The notes below the pieces were generated by a model. That model saw nothing but the letters and a program-made list of their open reading frames with translations, was not told where the DNA came from and ran no database searches. The position numbers were made by a program, and so were the translations under genes. Positions 18,505-27,645 of a DNA stretch of 61,310 bases are shown piece by piece (position 1 is the stretch's first letter; each line of letters starts with the position of its first letter). The DNA is from Mesorhizobium sp. L2C084A000 (GTDB lineage Bacteria; Pseudomonadota; Alphaproteobacteria; Rhizobiales; Rhizobiaceae): contig NZ_AYWX01000002.1 of the NCBI RefSeq assembly GCF_000502875.1, positions 816,580 to 877,889 on the forward strand, read 5' to 3'.

Positions 18505-19611
18505 TTACTTGACGTTGGCGCCGACGACGGCATCCCAGTTCTTGGTGATGGCTTCCTTGGACTTGCCCTGCTCGTCGAGTGTCGGGAACACGGCGGACGC
18601 ATAGGCTTCGGCCGGCGGCAGCTTGGCTAGCACCTCAGCCGGGATCTTGCCGTTCTTGGCGAGATCGTTGAAGCGGATCGGGTGGCAATAGCCTTTCAGC
18701 CAGCCGATCTGGCCTTCGTCCGAGTAGAGGTATTCGAGCCAGAGCTTGGCTGCATTCGGATGCGGCGCGTAGGCGCTGATCGCCTGCACATAGACACCGG
18801 CGACAACACCGGTCTTCGGCACGACGACGTCGACGGGCGGATTGCCCTTCAGCGTGTCGCGGCCGGCGAGCGCGTTGTAGTCCCAGGTGACGAGGATCGG
18901 GGTCTGGCCCTGGGCGAGCGTCGCAGCCTTGCCGATGACCGGCACGAAATTGCCGGCGGCATTGAGCTTCTTGAAGAAGTCGAGGCCCGCGGTGCCGGCA
19001 GCTTCACCGGCGGCGGCGCCTGACGACAGGCCGGCGGCATAAACCGCCTGGATCGCCTGGTTCGAGGCACGCGGATCACCGGCAAGGGCTACCGAGTTGG
19101 CGAATTCCGGCTTCAGCAGGTCGGCCCAGTCGGCCGGAGCTTCCTTGACGAGGTCCTTGTTCACCTGGAAGGAAAGCACGCCGTAATAGTCGCCGGTCCA
19201 GAAGCCTTCGGCATCCTTGGCGCTGTCGGGGATCGAGTCCCAGGTAGACACCTTGTAGGGCTGGATCAGGCCATCGGCCTTGGCGGTCGGACCGAAGGAC
19301 AGGCCGACGTCGATGACGTCAGGCGCCTGCGGGCCCTTGTTGTCCTTGTTGGCCTTGATCGCCTCGATCTCGTCGCCGGAACCGGCATCGGGATTGAGTT
19401 CGTTGACGGTGATTTCCGGATACTTCGCCTTGAAGCCGGCGATGACGTCGCCGTAACCGCACCAGTCATGCGGCAGCGCGATGGTGGTGAGCTGGCCTTC
19501 CGCCTTGGCGGCCTTGACGAGATCGTCCATCGAATCCGCGGACGAAATCACCGACGACACCATCAGGGTCGCGGCCGAAAGGGAAAGCACTTTCCCCGTG
19601 AATTTGAACAT
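18505..19611 (-). CDS. ABC transporter substrate-binding protein (PotD/AfuA-like)
   Basis: A 368-residue periplasmic protein. ATG 19611 has GGAGAG seven bases upstream and starts a signal peptide (MFKFTGKVLSLSAATLMVSS) that is cut near residue 25-27. The mature part has the type-2 periplasmic fold with AAKAEGQLTTIALPHDWCGY early and LVTWDYNALAGRD in the middle. Such proteins bind polyamines, ferric ions, phosphonates or related small ligands; which one is not clear. The 242 bases upstream hold the operon promoter and separate it from the alcohol dehydrogenase gene of the amine-catabolic operon on the same strand, so an amine ligand is plausible. Confidence 0.88.
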   Translation of the reverse strand: MFKFTGKVLSLSAATLMVSSVISSADSMDDLVKAAKAEGQLTTIALPHDWCGYGDVIAGFKAKYPEITVNELNPDAGSGDEIEAIKANKDNKGPQAPDVIDVGLSFGPTAKADGLIQPYKVSTWDSIPDSAKDAEGFWTGDYYGVLSFQVNKDLVKEAPADWADLLKPEFANSVALAGDPRASNQAIQAVYAAGLSSGAAAGEAAGTAGLDFFKKLNAAGNFVPVIGKAATLAQGQTPILVTWDYNALAGRDTLKGNPPVDVVVPKTGVVAGVYVQAISAYAPHPNAAKLWLEYLYSDEGQIGWLKGYCHPIRFNDLAKNGKIPAEVLAKLPPAEAYASAVFPTLDEQGKSKEAITKNWDAVVGANVK

Positions 19612-19853
19612 GTGTTCTCTCCGTTGAACTGACGCCGTTGGACGCCTGCGATGCGGTATCGTTTTCATGTGACAGCCAGATGAAAGCTTTGTGAAAGCGG
19701 CTGCTCGCAGTGCGAAAAAGTAAACTCTTTTTAACCTGATGTAGCAATCGCTTCGGGATTCTTTTTCCGGCTAACTAGTTTTTGCCTTGCCCGTCATCCT
19801 CCCCCTTTGTTTTCATAGCCCCTTTTCAGATCACTTTGCGTGCGGAAAACGCC

Positions 19854-21026
19854 TCAGACCGTGCCGGCGATGGCGTTTTCGAGCAACGTCAGCGCCGCCT
19901 TTTTAGTCAGCTTGACCGGGTTGCCGCCGGCAGTCGGATCGACCACCGCCATGTCGGCGATCAGCGCCTTGCGCTTCTTGTCCATGTCGAGCCCCTTGAT
20001 AAGGCCGGGCAGTGCATGCGGCACCTTCAGTTCCTTGCGAAGCTTGATGATGGCTTTGGCGAAGCCGTCGAAGCCGCCCTTGATGCCGCAATAGGCGGCG
20101 AGCCGGCCAATACGCTCCTCGATGGAGTCCCGGTTGAAGGCCAGAACATAGGGCATGAACACCGCGTTGGTCATACCGTGATGGGTGTCGTAGAGCGCGC
20201 CGACAGGGTGCGAAAGCGAATGGATGGCACCGAGCCCTTTCTGGAAGGCGGTGGCGCCCATGGCAGCGGCGCTCATCATATGGGCGCGCGCAACGAGATC
20301 CCTGCCGTTGGCATAGGCCTTGGGCAGGTTCTCGAAGACCAGCCGGACACCTTCGACAGCAATGCCGTCGGCCATCGGATGGTAGCCGGGCGCGCAATAG
20401 GCTTCGAGGCAATGGGCCAGCGCATCCATGCCGGTACCGGCGGTGATGAAGCCCGGCATGCCGACCGAAAGCTCCGGATCGGCAATGACGATAGCCGGCA
20501 ACAATTTGGGATGGAAGATGACCTTCTTGGTGTGCGTGGCCTCATTGGTGATGACGCCGGCGCGGCCAACCTCCGATCCGGTCCCGGCGGTGGTCGGCAC
20601 GGCGATGATCGGCGCGATGGCATCCGAGTTGGCGCGCGTCCACCAGTCGTCGACATCCTCGAAATCCCACACCGGCCGCGTCTGCCCGGCCTGGAAGGCG
20701 ATCAGCTTGCCAAGATCGAGCGCCGAGCCGCCGCCGAAGGCGATGACGCCGTCATGCTTGCCCTTCTTGAACACGGCGATGCCGGCGGTCAGGTTGGATT
20801 CGACCGGGTTCGGCCTGACCTCGGAGAAAACGCCGTAAGGGACCTTCGCATCGTCGAGGATCTTCAAGGTCGAGGCGACGACCGGCAGTTTCGCCAGGCC
20901 CGGATCGGTGACGAACAACGGCCGCTTGATGCCGGTGGCCGTCAATACCTCGGGCAATTCCTTGATGCGACCGGCGCCGAAGCGGACGGTGGTGGGATAG
21001 TTCCATTTGGAGATCAGCTTGGACAT
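19854..21026 (-). CDS. iron-containing alcohol dehydrogenase
   Basis: A 390-residue group III alcohol dehydrogenase. GGGSALDLGK binds the NAD pyrophosphate near residue 97. Metal ligands are visible in IADPELS (Asp), GMDALAHCLEAY (His) and the GLGAIHSLSHPVGALYDTHHG segment (His, His). It would oxidise a primary alcohol to an aldehyde with NAD+, or the reverse. The gene follows the aldehyde dehydrogenase gene by 17 bases and ends the operon that starts at 26481. In that context an alcohol-to-aldehyde-to-acid sequence on a gamma-glutamylated amino alcohol is a good fit. Confidence 0.92.
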   Translation of the reverse strand: MSKLISKWNYPTTVRFGAGRIKELPEVLTATGIKRPLFVTDPGLAKLPVVASTLKILDDAKVPYGVFSEVRPNPVESNLTAGIAVFKKGKHDGVIAFGGGSALDLGKLIAFQAGQTRPVWDFEDVDDWWTRANSDAIAPIIAVPTTAGTGSEVGRAGVITNEATHTKKVIFHPKLLPAIVIADPELSVGMPGFITAGTGMDALAHCLEAYCAPGYHPMADGIAVEGVRLVFENLPKAYANGRDLVARAHMMSAAAMGATAFQKGLGAIHSLSHPVGALYDTHHGMTNAVFMPYVLAFNRDSIEERIGRLAAYCGIKGGFDGFAKAIIKLRKELKVPHALPGLIKGLDMDKKRKALIADMAVVDPTAGGNPVKLTKKAALTLLENAIAGTV

Positions 21027-21043
21027 TTTTGTCTTTCAATAAA

Positions 21044-22432
21044 TCAGATGGCTTCGCGCAGATGGAAAGATTTCGGCCGGGTCAGATTATCGTAGCCGAT
21101 GGCCGACAAGCCCGCACCCTTGCCGGTGTCCTTGACGCCGGTCCAGACCAAGGCCGGGTCAAGATAGTCGCAGCGGTTCATGAACACCGTGCCGGTTTCG
21201 ACGCGGTTGCCGATCGCCACCGCATGCTCGGTATCGCGCGTCCAGATCGAAGCGGTCAGCCCGTAGGGGCTGTCGTTCATCAGCGCGATCGCCTCTTCGT
21301 CGTTGCGCACCTTCATGATGCCGACGATCGGGCCAAAGCTTTCCTCACGCATGACGCTCATCTGATGGTCGACTTCTGTCAGCACTTCCGGCGCCAGATA
21401 GGGCGAACCCGCCTTGTCGTTAGCCACCTTCATATTGATGTGCGCCTTGGCACCCTTGCGCAGCGCTTCGGCCTTCTGTTCGCGGATCAGGTCGGCGAAG
21501 CGCGCCTGCGCCATCGGTCCCATCGTCGTCGCCTGGTCGAGCGGGTTGCCGACGACATAGTTCTTGGTCTCGGCGATGAAGCCTTCGACGAATTCGTCAT
21601 AGACCTTCTCGTGCACGTAGACACGTTCGATGCCGCAGCAGCACTGGCCGGAATTGTAGAAGGCGCCGTCGACCAGATTGGCGACCGCATGGTCCATCTT
21701 GGCGTCGGGCAGCACATAGGCCGGATCCTTGCCGCCAAGTTCGAGGCCGAGCGTCATGAAGGTCCCGGCCGCGGCCTTTTCGATGGCACGGCCGCCGCCG
21801 ACCGAACCGGTGAAATTGACATGGTCGATCTTGCCCGAGCCGAGCAGTTTCTCGGTCTGGGCATGGTTGAGCACGACATTCTGGAATACGCCCTTGGGCA
21901 GGCCCGCTTTGTCGAAAGCCTGCTGAAAGCGCTCGCCGACCAGCAGCGTCTGCGCCGCATGCTTGAGGACCACGGTGTTGCCGGCCATCAGCGCCGGCAC
22001 GATGGTGTTGACGGCGGTGAGGTAGGGATAGTTCCACGGCGCGATCACCATGACCACGCCAAGCGGATCCTTCTTCACATAGCGACGGAAGCCGTCCTTC
22101 GGGTTGGAGGCCGGCACCGCCTTGAGCGCCGCCTCGGCGATCTCGACCATGTAGGTGGTGCGCTCCTTGACACCACCGAACTCGCCGCCATAACGCACCG
22201 GGCGCCCCATCTGCCAGGCGATCTCCGGCACGATCTCGTCGGTCATCGCGACCAGCGCTTCCAGCATGGCCAGCATAAACTTGCCGCGCTCGACGATCGG
22301 CGTCTCAGCCCACTTCTCCTGCGCCGCCTTGGCACGCTCGACCGCGGCGTTGATCGCTTGGTCGGTCGCGATCGGCCGCTCGGCATAGATCGAGCCATCG
22401 ATGGGGGATATGAGTTTGACCGTTTCGGTCAT
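21044..22432 (-). CDS. aldehyde dehydrogenase family protein
   Basis: A 462-residue ALDH, slightly short for the family (usual ~490). It has APWNYPYLTAVN, the base Glu231 in LGLELGGKD and Cys265 within NSGQCCCGIER. MREESFGPIVGI and SPYGLTASIW are also conserved. It lies between a glutamine-synthetase-like gene and an iron alcohol dehydrogenase gene on the same strand. The layout recalls PuuC in the gamma-glutamylputrescine route, but an alcohol dehydrogenase in place of an amine oxidase suggests a gamma-glutamyl amino-aldehyde formed from an amino alcohol. The upstream 191 bases carry two hairpins. Confidence 0.92.
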   Translation of the reverse strand: MTETVKLISPIDGSIYAERPIATDQAINAAVERAKAAQEKWAETPIVERGKFMLAMLEALVAMTDEIVPEIAWQMGRPVRYGGEFGGVKERTTYMVEIAEAALKAVPASNPKDGFRRYVKKDPLGVVMVIAPWNYPYLTAVNTIVPALMAGNTVVLKHAAQTLLVGERFQQAFDKAGLPKGVFQNVVLNHAQTEKLLGSGKIDHVNFTGSVGGGRAIEKAAAGTFMTLGLELGGKDPAYVLPDAKMDHAVANLVDGAFYNSGQCCCGIERVYVHEKVYDEFVEGFIAETKNYVVGNPLDQATTMGPMAQARFADLIREQKAEALRKGAKAHINMKVANDKAGSPYLAPEVLTEVDHQMSVMREESFGPIVGIMKVRNDEEAIALMNDSPYGLTASIWTRDTEHAVAIGNRVETGTVFMNRCDYLDPALVWTGVKDTGKGAGLSAIGYDNLTRPKSFHLREAI

Positions 22433-22479
22433 TTTGGAAGTCCTCGCATTCTACAACAAAGTCTTGTGGGCTGACGCTG

Positions 22480-22580
22480 CCCCTAATCCGCCTGCCGGCA
22501 CCCCTCCCCGCATAGTGACGGGGAGAAGGATGGAGCTCCAGCGTCTTCGCCTCCTCTCCGTTTTCTTCACACGGAGAGGA
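22480..22580. repeat. intergenic palindromic repeat and second hairpin between ligase and ALDH genes
   Basis: The block from 22480 has the CCCCTAATCCGCCTGCCGGC and TAGTGACGGGGAGAAGG elements of a palindromic repeat common in Mesorhizobium and Brucella-group genomes (family named from memory). Inside it CTCCCCG (22504-22510) pairs with CGGGGAG (22519-22525). A second perfect 10-bp stem, TCCTCTCCGT (22552-22561) with ACGGAGAGGA (22571-22580), follows. Both would be transcribed in the operon and could process or stabilise the message between these two genes. Confidence 0.6.
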
Positions 22581-22623
22581 AGGGTAAGGGACGGCGCCGA
22601 CGGCGCCGACGAACAGTCGATAA

Positions 22624-23994
22624 CTAGTACCGCTCGAACCCTCTGTGCAGTTCCCAATCTGTAATGCGGCGGTCGTATTCGAACTGCTCCCACTTTGCGG
22701 TGTGGACATAGTGTTCGAGCACATCCTCGCCGAGCGCCTGCTTGAGCATCTTCGACTTCGCCAGCGTGTCGGTGGCATCGCGCAGCGTCTTCGGGATCTC
22801 CGGCAGGCGAGATGCCTGATAGGCATCGCCGACGAACGGCTTCTGCAATTCCAGCTTTTCGTGGATGCCGGCAAGGCCGGCGGCGATCAGCGCTGCGAAC
22901 GCAAGATACGGATTCAGATCGGCGCCGCCGATGCGGCATTCCATGCGGATGCCCTTGGTGCCCTCGCCGCACAGGCGGAAGCCGGCGGTACGGTTGTCCT
23001 CGCTCCACATGATCTTAGTCGGCGCGAAGGTGCCGGCCTGGAAGCGCTTGTAGGAGTTGATATAGGGCGCCAGGAACCAGGTGAATTCCTTGGCGTATTT
23101 GAGCTGGCCGGCGGCCCATTGCTGGCCAAGCGTCGACAGCGTCCAGTCGGCCGTCTTGTCGAAGAACAGCGGTGTCTTGCCGTCGGCGCTCCACAGCGAA
23201 TTGTGGATGTGGCTGGAATTGCCGGCGAGCCCGTAATTATACTTGGACATGAACGAAATCGCCTTGCCCTCGGACTCGGCGATTTCCTTGGCGCCGTTCT
23301 TCAGGATGACGTGGCGGTCGGCCATGTCGAGCGCCTCGGCATAGCGCACATTGATCTCTTCCTGGCCCGGACCCCACTCGCCCTTGGAATTTTCGATCGG
23401 GATGCCGGCCGCTTCCATCTCATTGCGAAGCCGGCGCATGACGCCTTCTTCCTTGGTGGTGATGCCGATCTGGTAGTCGCCGATATAGGGCGATGCGGTG
23501 TCGAGACCCTGCCAGTGCTTCTTTCGGGCAGAATCGTATGTCTCGTTGAACAGATAGAATTCGAGCTCGGAAGCGAAATAGCCGATATAGCCGCGCTCGC
23601 TCAGCCGCTTGACCTGCTTCTTGAGGATGGCGCGCGGCGAGTGCGGCAGGTCATCATGGGTGTGGTGGTCGAGCACGTCGCAGATCACGAGTGCGGTCTT
23701 TTCCAGCCAGGGAATGCGCCGCAGCGTGGCGAGATCCGGCTTCATGACGAAATCGCCATAGCCCTTCGACCAGCTCGCGGCCTTGTAGCCCGGCACCGGT
23801 TCCATATCGATGTCGGCCGCCAGCAGATAGTTGCAGCCATGCGTTTCGTCATGCGCGGAATCGATGAAGTACTGCGCCAGGAAGCGTTTTCCCGCCAACC
23901 GTCCCTGCATGTCGACGATGCAGGCCAGCACGGTGTCGATCTCACCGCTGGAGACCGCTTTCTTCAACTGATCGAACGAGAAATTTCCGGCCAT
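22624..23994 (-). CDS. glutamine synthetase family protein, probable gamma-glutamyl-amine ligase
   Basis: A 456-residue GS-fold protein. Catalytic and metal residues are present: Glu143/Glu145 in ASELEFYLF, Glu212/Glu213 in GPGQEEINVRY, His262/His264 in HIHNSLW. The segment near residue 50-65, where true GS carries the Asp-Gly-Ser-Ser ammonia-site loop, reads instead THGCNYLLAADIDMEPV. This points to a PuuA/GlnA4-like enzyme that joins glutamate to an organic amine with ATP. It sits between an APC permease gene and an aldehyde dehydrogenase gene on one strand. Which amine it uses cannot be read from the sequence. Confidence 0.88.
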   Translation of the reverse strand: MAGNFSFDQLKKAVSSGEIDTVLACIVDMQGRLAGKRFLAQYFIDSAHDETHGCNYLLAADIDMEPVPGYKAASWSKGYGDFVMKPDLATLRRIPWLEKTALVICDVLDHHTHDDLPHSPRAILKKQVKRLSERGYIGYFASELEFYLFNETYDSARKKHWQGLDTASPYIGDYQIGITTKEEGVMRRLRNEMEAAGIPIENSKGEWGPGQEEINVRYAEALDMADRHVILKNGAKEIAESEGKAISFMSKYNYGLAGNSSHIHNSLWSADGKTPLFFDKTADWTLSTLGQQWAAGQLKYAKEFTWFLAPYINSYKRFQAGTFAPTKIMWSEDNRTAGFRLCGEGTKGIRMECRIGGADLNPYLAFAALIAAGLAGIHEKLELQKPFVGDAYQASRLPEIPKTLRDATDTLAKSKMLKQALGEDVLEHYVHTAKWEQFEYDRRITDWELHRGFERY

Positions 23995-24081
23995 TCCTTT
24001 GGCACTCCAGCACTTGTCGATTGAAAGGGATAAACGTAGCCATGGCCGGCGCGAGGCCGGCCATGGCCATATAGGGCGATA

Positions 24082-25650
24082 TCAGGCGCCAGCTTCGCCG
24101 ATAGCCACCTCGGCTGCCCTGATCGCGGCCTGGCGTTTGGCAATCTGGTCACCGATCGGCGGACCCTGGAAGCGGCGATTCTCGAAACCGAACCAAAGCA
24201 CGGCGGTCAGCAAGATGAAGCCTATGGTGATGTAAAGCACCTTGTCGTTCGGCGGCTGGATGGCGATGTAGAAGATGATCACCATGCCGACAATCGACAG
24301 CGCACAGAAGAGCTTGAACAGTCCGGCGCCCAGGTTCCACGGGCCAGGATTGGGCCACTTGGCCGTGCCGAATGCGACCATGCCGAGTGCGATCGGGATG
24401 GTGAACGACAGGAACAGGAACACCAGCGTCGAATTGACGACGATGGTGTAGATGTTGGTGCCGCCGATCGAAATAAACTGGGCAAGGAACACATAAAGGA
24501 TCTCGAGGATCGCGGCCGTCCAGATCGCATTGACCGGCGTGCGCCAGGTCGGGTTGACCTTGGCGAGAGCCGCGGAGCCAACAGGCATGCCGCCGTCGCG
24601 AGAGAAGGCGAACAGCATGCGCGAAGCCGAGGTCACGGTGGCGAGGCCGCAGAGGAATTGCGAGATCAGGATTGCAAAATAAAGCAGTTCCTTCAGCCAC
24701 ACCGGCAGGATTGCATCCATTGTCGAGAAGAATACGCTCCATCCCTGCTTGGCGCCGGCAGCCAGGTCCGGGATCGCGAGAACGATTGCGCACAGCATCA
24801 CCCAGCCGATCAGCGACGACCACAGCACCGACGAAACGATCGCCCGCGGGACGGAGTGTGCTGCCTTGACGGTCTCCTCGGAGGTGTGGGCCGAGGCGTC
24901 ATAGCCGGTGATGGTATAGACGGGCAGAAGCAGGCAGAGCAGGAACAGGTAGCTCATGGAGTCGGTTTGCGGAAAAACACCGCCGCCCGCATCGCCTGAA
25001 TAGTTGGTGAACGTCCACAGCCGGCTGATGTCGATTGCCGGTGCGAACACCAGGCAGGCCACGATCAGCACTGCTGTTGCGCCCAGGATAAGAAAGCCCG
25101 AAGCATCGGTGAGCATTGCCGTCAGTTTGATGCCGAAATGGTTGAACAGCGCCTGCAGCACGGTGATGAAGGCGACGAACCCGACGATTTCGCCCGGCGT
25201 GCCGGTGATGCCAAACCAGCTTCCGAACGTTCCAACGAAGAAGAAAGCGGTGCCGATGTTGATGGCGCCGAGCACGGTGATCAGGCCGAACAGGTTTAGC
25301 CAGGCCGTCAGCCAGCCGGTGAAGCGGTTGCCGAGGATCGACGACCAGTGATAGAGGCCGCCGGCGGTCGGAAATGCCGAGGCGATCTGCGCCATGGCAA
25401 GGGCGAAGAAGCCCGACACGCAGCAGCCGACGATCCAGCCGATGCCCGCACCTGCGCCGCCGATCGACGATGTGGCTTGCGCGAAGGAGTTGATGCCGCC
25501 CGAAAGGATGCAGATGATCGAGAACGATATCGCGAAATTCGAGAAGCGGCTCATGCTTCGCGACAGTTCCTGGGCATAGCCCATGCCATGGAGAACCTTC
25601 AGGTCCTCCTTCTTGTCAACGTCCGTATAATCCGGTCCTGCCATTTTCAT
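24082..25650 (-). CDS. APC superfamily amino acid/choline-type permease (ACT family)
   Basis: A ~520-residue membrane protein with 12 predicted helices. The early RFSNFAISFSIICILSGGINSF and the helix-6/7 loop GYDASAHTSEET are typical of the ACT subgroup, which includes choline/ethanolamine and GABA permeases. Two ATG codons start the frame; the second (25644) has the better spacing to an AGGGG site and may be the true start. It lies 87 bases upstream of the ligase gene and 12 bases downstream of the amidohydrolase gene, so it probably imports the amine handled by this operon. Confidence 0.9.
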   Translation of the reverse strand: MKMAGPDYTDVDKKEDLKVLHGMGYAQELSRSMSRFSNFAISFSIICILSGGINSFAQATSSIGGAGAGIGWIVGCCVSGFFALAMAQIASAFPTAGGLYHWSSILGNRFTGWLTAWLNLFGLITVLGAINIGTAFFFVGTFGSWFGITGTPGEIVGFVAFITVLQALFNHFGIKLTAMLTDASGFLILGATAVLIVACLVFAPAIDISRLWTFTNYSGDAGGGVFPQTDSMSYLFLLCLLLPVYTITGYDASAHTSEETVKAAHSVPRAIVSSVLWSSLIGWVMLCAIVLAIPDLAAGAKQGWSVFFSTMDAILPVWLKELLYFAILISQFLCGLATVTSASRMLFAFSRDGGMPVGSAALAKVNPTWRTPVNAIWTAAILEILYVFLAQFISIGGTNIYTIVVNSTLVFLFLSFTIPIALGMVAFGTAKWPNPGPWNLGAGLFKLFCALSIVGMVIIFYIAIQPPNDKVLYITIGFILLTAVLWFGFENRRFQGPPIGDQIAKRQAAIRAAEVAIGEAGA

Positions 25651-25662
25651 TCCCCTGTGGTT

Positions 25663-26481
25663 CTAATTGGCCGATTGAACTGACTTTCCGACTGAATGCG
25701 ATCTGGAATATCCGGCCTCCTCTGGCTCCAGATCCGAAAAAATGCCCGTGAGCAGATCCGCCCATTTCCGCTGCCCGGTCTCGCCGGCGATTTCGTCGTT
25801 GCGGATTTCGATCATCGCGCAGGGCAGGCCGCGCGAGCGCGCATGCCGTTCCAGCGTGAAATAGACGCGGTCATCAGGCGAATAAGGCTCGTTGACGCCG
25901 ACGGTGACGCCGGCAAGCCGCTTCAGCGCCGATATCAGCGGCGCCGCCAGCCGGCGATCCTCGTCGTGGATGATGCCGATATGCCAGGGCCGGCTCATGG
26001 ACTTGTAGACCGGCGTGAAGGAGTGGACCGAAACCAGCCGGGTTTGCTGACCCTGTGACAGCCTGTTGTCGATGATACCGGCAATCGTGTTGTGGAACGG
26101 CTGCCATGACAGGGCAACACGCGCCGCCCGCTCGCTCTCCGACAGGCCGGCATTGCCCGGTATGGCCGTTGTCTCACTGACCGGCGGTACCAGGTCGGGC
26201 GCGTCGAGTGGCCGGTTGCAGTCGATGACAAGGCGAGAAATACGAGTTTCCACCAGCGTCGCGTCGAGCGCCTGCGCCATGCGGCGGGCAACCGGCAGCG
26301 CGCCGGGATCCCAGGCGATGTGACGGGACAGGTCCTCGGCGGCAAGGCCGAGCGTACCGAATTCGGCCGGCAGGAAGTTCGAGGCGTGATCGCAAGTCAG
26401 CACGAAAGGGCTCGATCCGCCGGGGTTCGTCACCCTTACGGTATCAGACGATGCAAGGCTGGCGGGCCGTGCTTTCTCCAT
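25663..26481 (-). CDS. N-formylglutamate amidohydrolase family protein
   Basis: A 272-residue FGase-family (PF05013-type) hydrolase. It shows LTCDHASNFLP near residue 30 (metal-binding Asp-His), RLVIDCNRP around 85, and VHSFTP near 150 with a conserved His. The family cleaves N-acylated glutamates such as N-formylglutamate of histidine breakdown. No other hut genes are nearby. As first gene of the ligase-permease-ALDH-ADH operon, it may instead release glutamate from the final gamma-glutamyl product, which is inference. It faces the RpiR gene across a 144-base divergent region. Confidence 0.87.
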   Translation of the reverse strand: MEKARPASLASSDTVRVTNPGGSSPFVLTCDHASNFLPAEFGTLGLAAEDLSRHIAWDPGALPVARRMAQALDATLVETRISRLVIDCNRPLDAPDLVPPVSETTAIPGNAGLSESERAARVALSWQPFHNTIAGIIDNRLSQGQQTRLVSVHSFTPVYKSMSRPWHIGIIHDEDRRLAAPLISALKRLAGVTVGVNEPYSPDDRVYFTLERHARSRGLPCAMIEIRNDEIAGETGQRKWADLLTGIFSDLEPEEAGYSRSHSVGKSVQSAN

Positions 26482-26551
26482 ACTGTGCCGTCCCCGGGGA
26501 GCGCTGTATCGTATGTTACGTATTTTGCCTCATTGCGTCCCTGTGGATGAT

Positions 26552-26578
26552 TTCATACAGTTTGTCCGGCTTTGTCAA
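26552..26578 (-). promoter_or_regulatory. possible promoter for the amine operon
   Basis: On the minus strand TTGACA (26578-26573) is followed after 15 bases by TATGAA (26557-26552), within the divergent gap between the amidohydrolase and RpiR genes. The spacer is shorter than the usual 16-18, so this is a tentative call. The RpiR protein encoded next door would be expected to bind in this gap. Confidence 0.3.
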
Positions 26579-26625
26579 ATGCGATCTCGGAAAAGGCCTT
26601 CGGCCGGGCCAGGGGTGGGGAAAAC

Positions 26626-27453
26626 ATGATTTCCAGCATTGCCGAACTGATCGCCGATCGCCTCGGCACGATGCCGGCCGGCGAACGGCGCGCGGCCCAG
26701 ACACTGATCGCCAACTATCCGATGATCGGCCTGAAAACGGTCGCTGAATTCTCGGCCGCGGCGGGCGTCTCCTCGCCGACGATCCTGCGTTTCGTCGCCC
26801 GGCTGGGTTTTCAGAACTATCCGGAATTCCAGTCGAGCCTGCAGGACGAACTGGCGGCGCAACTGCAATCGCCGGCGACAAGGACGCTCAATCCGCCCTC
26901 GCCTGGTGGTGGGACGGTGTCGCCGATGCTGGAAGCGACGCTCGACAACATGCGCGAGACGTTCAGACACCTGTCCGACAGGCAGCTTGCCGACATCGCC
27001 GCCCGGCTAGCGGACCGGCGCGGCAAGACCTTCCTGATCGGCGGCCGCTTCACCGATCCGCTGGCGCGCTACATGGCCGCCCACCTCGCTGTCATCCAGC
27101 CGGATGTCTTTCACCTCGCCGGGCAGGAGAGCATGTGGCGCGACCGATTGATCGACATGGGCAAGCGCGACGTGCTGGTGATCTTCGACATCAGGCGCTA
27201 CCAGGACAGCCTCGTCCGCTTCGCCGAAAAGGCGCATCAGCGTGGCGTCCAGATCGTGCTGTTCACCGACCAGTGGCTGTCGCCGATCGCCCGCTTTGCT
27301 CGTCATGTTATCGCCGGACGAACCGCGGTGCCGTCGGCATGGGACTCTTCGGCTGCCCTTTTCGTCGTCGCCGAAACGCTGATCGGCGCCGTCACCAGGC
27401 AACTGGAAGCAGAAGGCGCCAAACGCATTCGCGAGATGGAAAGTCTGCGTTAG
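26626..27453 (+). CDS. MurR/RpiR-family transcriptional regulator
   Basis: A 275-residue regulator. The first ~75 residues form the RpiR helix-turn-helix domain (TVAEFSAAAGVSSPTILRFVARLGF), and residues ~120-250 form a SIS domain (FLIGGRFTDPLARYMAAHLAV) that normally senses a phosphosugar or related ligand. ATG 26626 follows a GGGG site; the longer in-frame start at 26572 lacks one. Its gene is divergent from the gamma-glutamyl-amine operon, which it likely controls. Downstream it is followed by 192 bases and then the RND efflux genes. Confidence 0.9.
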   Translation: MISSIAELIADRLGTMPAGERRAAQTLIANYPMIGLKTVAEFSAAAGVSSPTILRFVARLGFQNYPEFQSSLQDELAAQLQSPATRTLNPPSPGGGTVSPMLEATLDNMRETFRHLSDRQLADIAARLADRRGKTFLIGGRFTDPLARYMAAHLAVIQPDVFHLAGQESMWRDRLIDMGKRDVLVIFDIRRYQDSLVRFAEKAHQRGVQIVLFTDQWLSPIARFARHVIAGRTAVPSAWDSSAALFVVAETLIGAVTRQLEAEGAKRIREMESLR

Positions 27454-27645
27454 TGCCTGTGTGATGATCCAAAGCGTTATGCATATTTTCTCAACGTTAC
27501 ATATATTTAATGTGCGCAGCCCCCGGAGAATTGTCATAAAGACGCGATATCGAGGCGGCTTCTTTGCCTTACAATAGCCTCGCTGCGTCTGCTTCATTTC
27601 GGGAAACCGGTAGACGGAAGGATTGTTTTACCAACCGGAGTGCCG

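Noticed and set aside
22624..23994. Primary glutamine synthetase (glnA)
   Set aside because: The ammonia-site loop is changed and the neighbours are an amine-type permease and dehydrogenases, not glnB.
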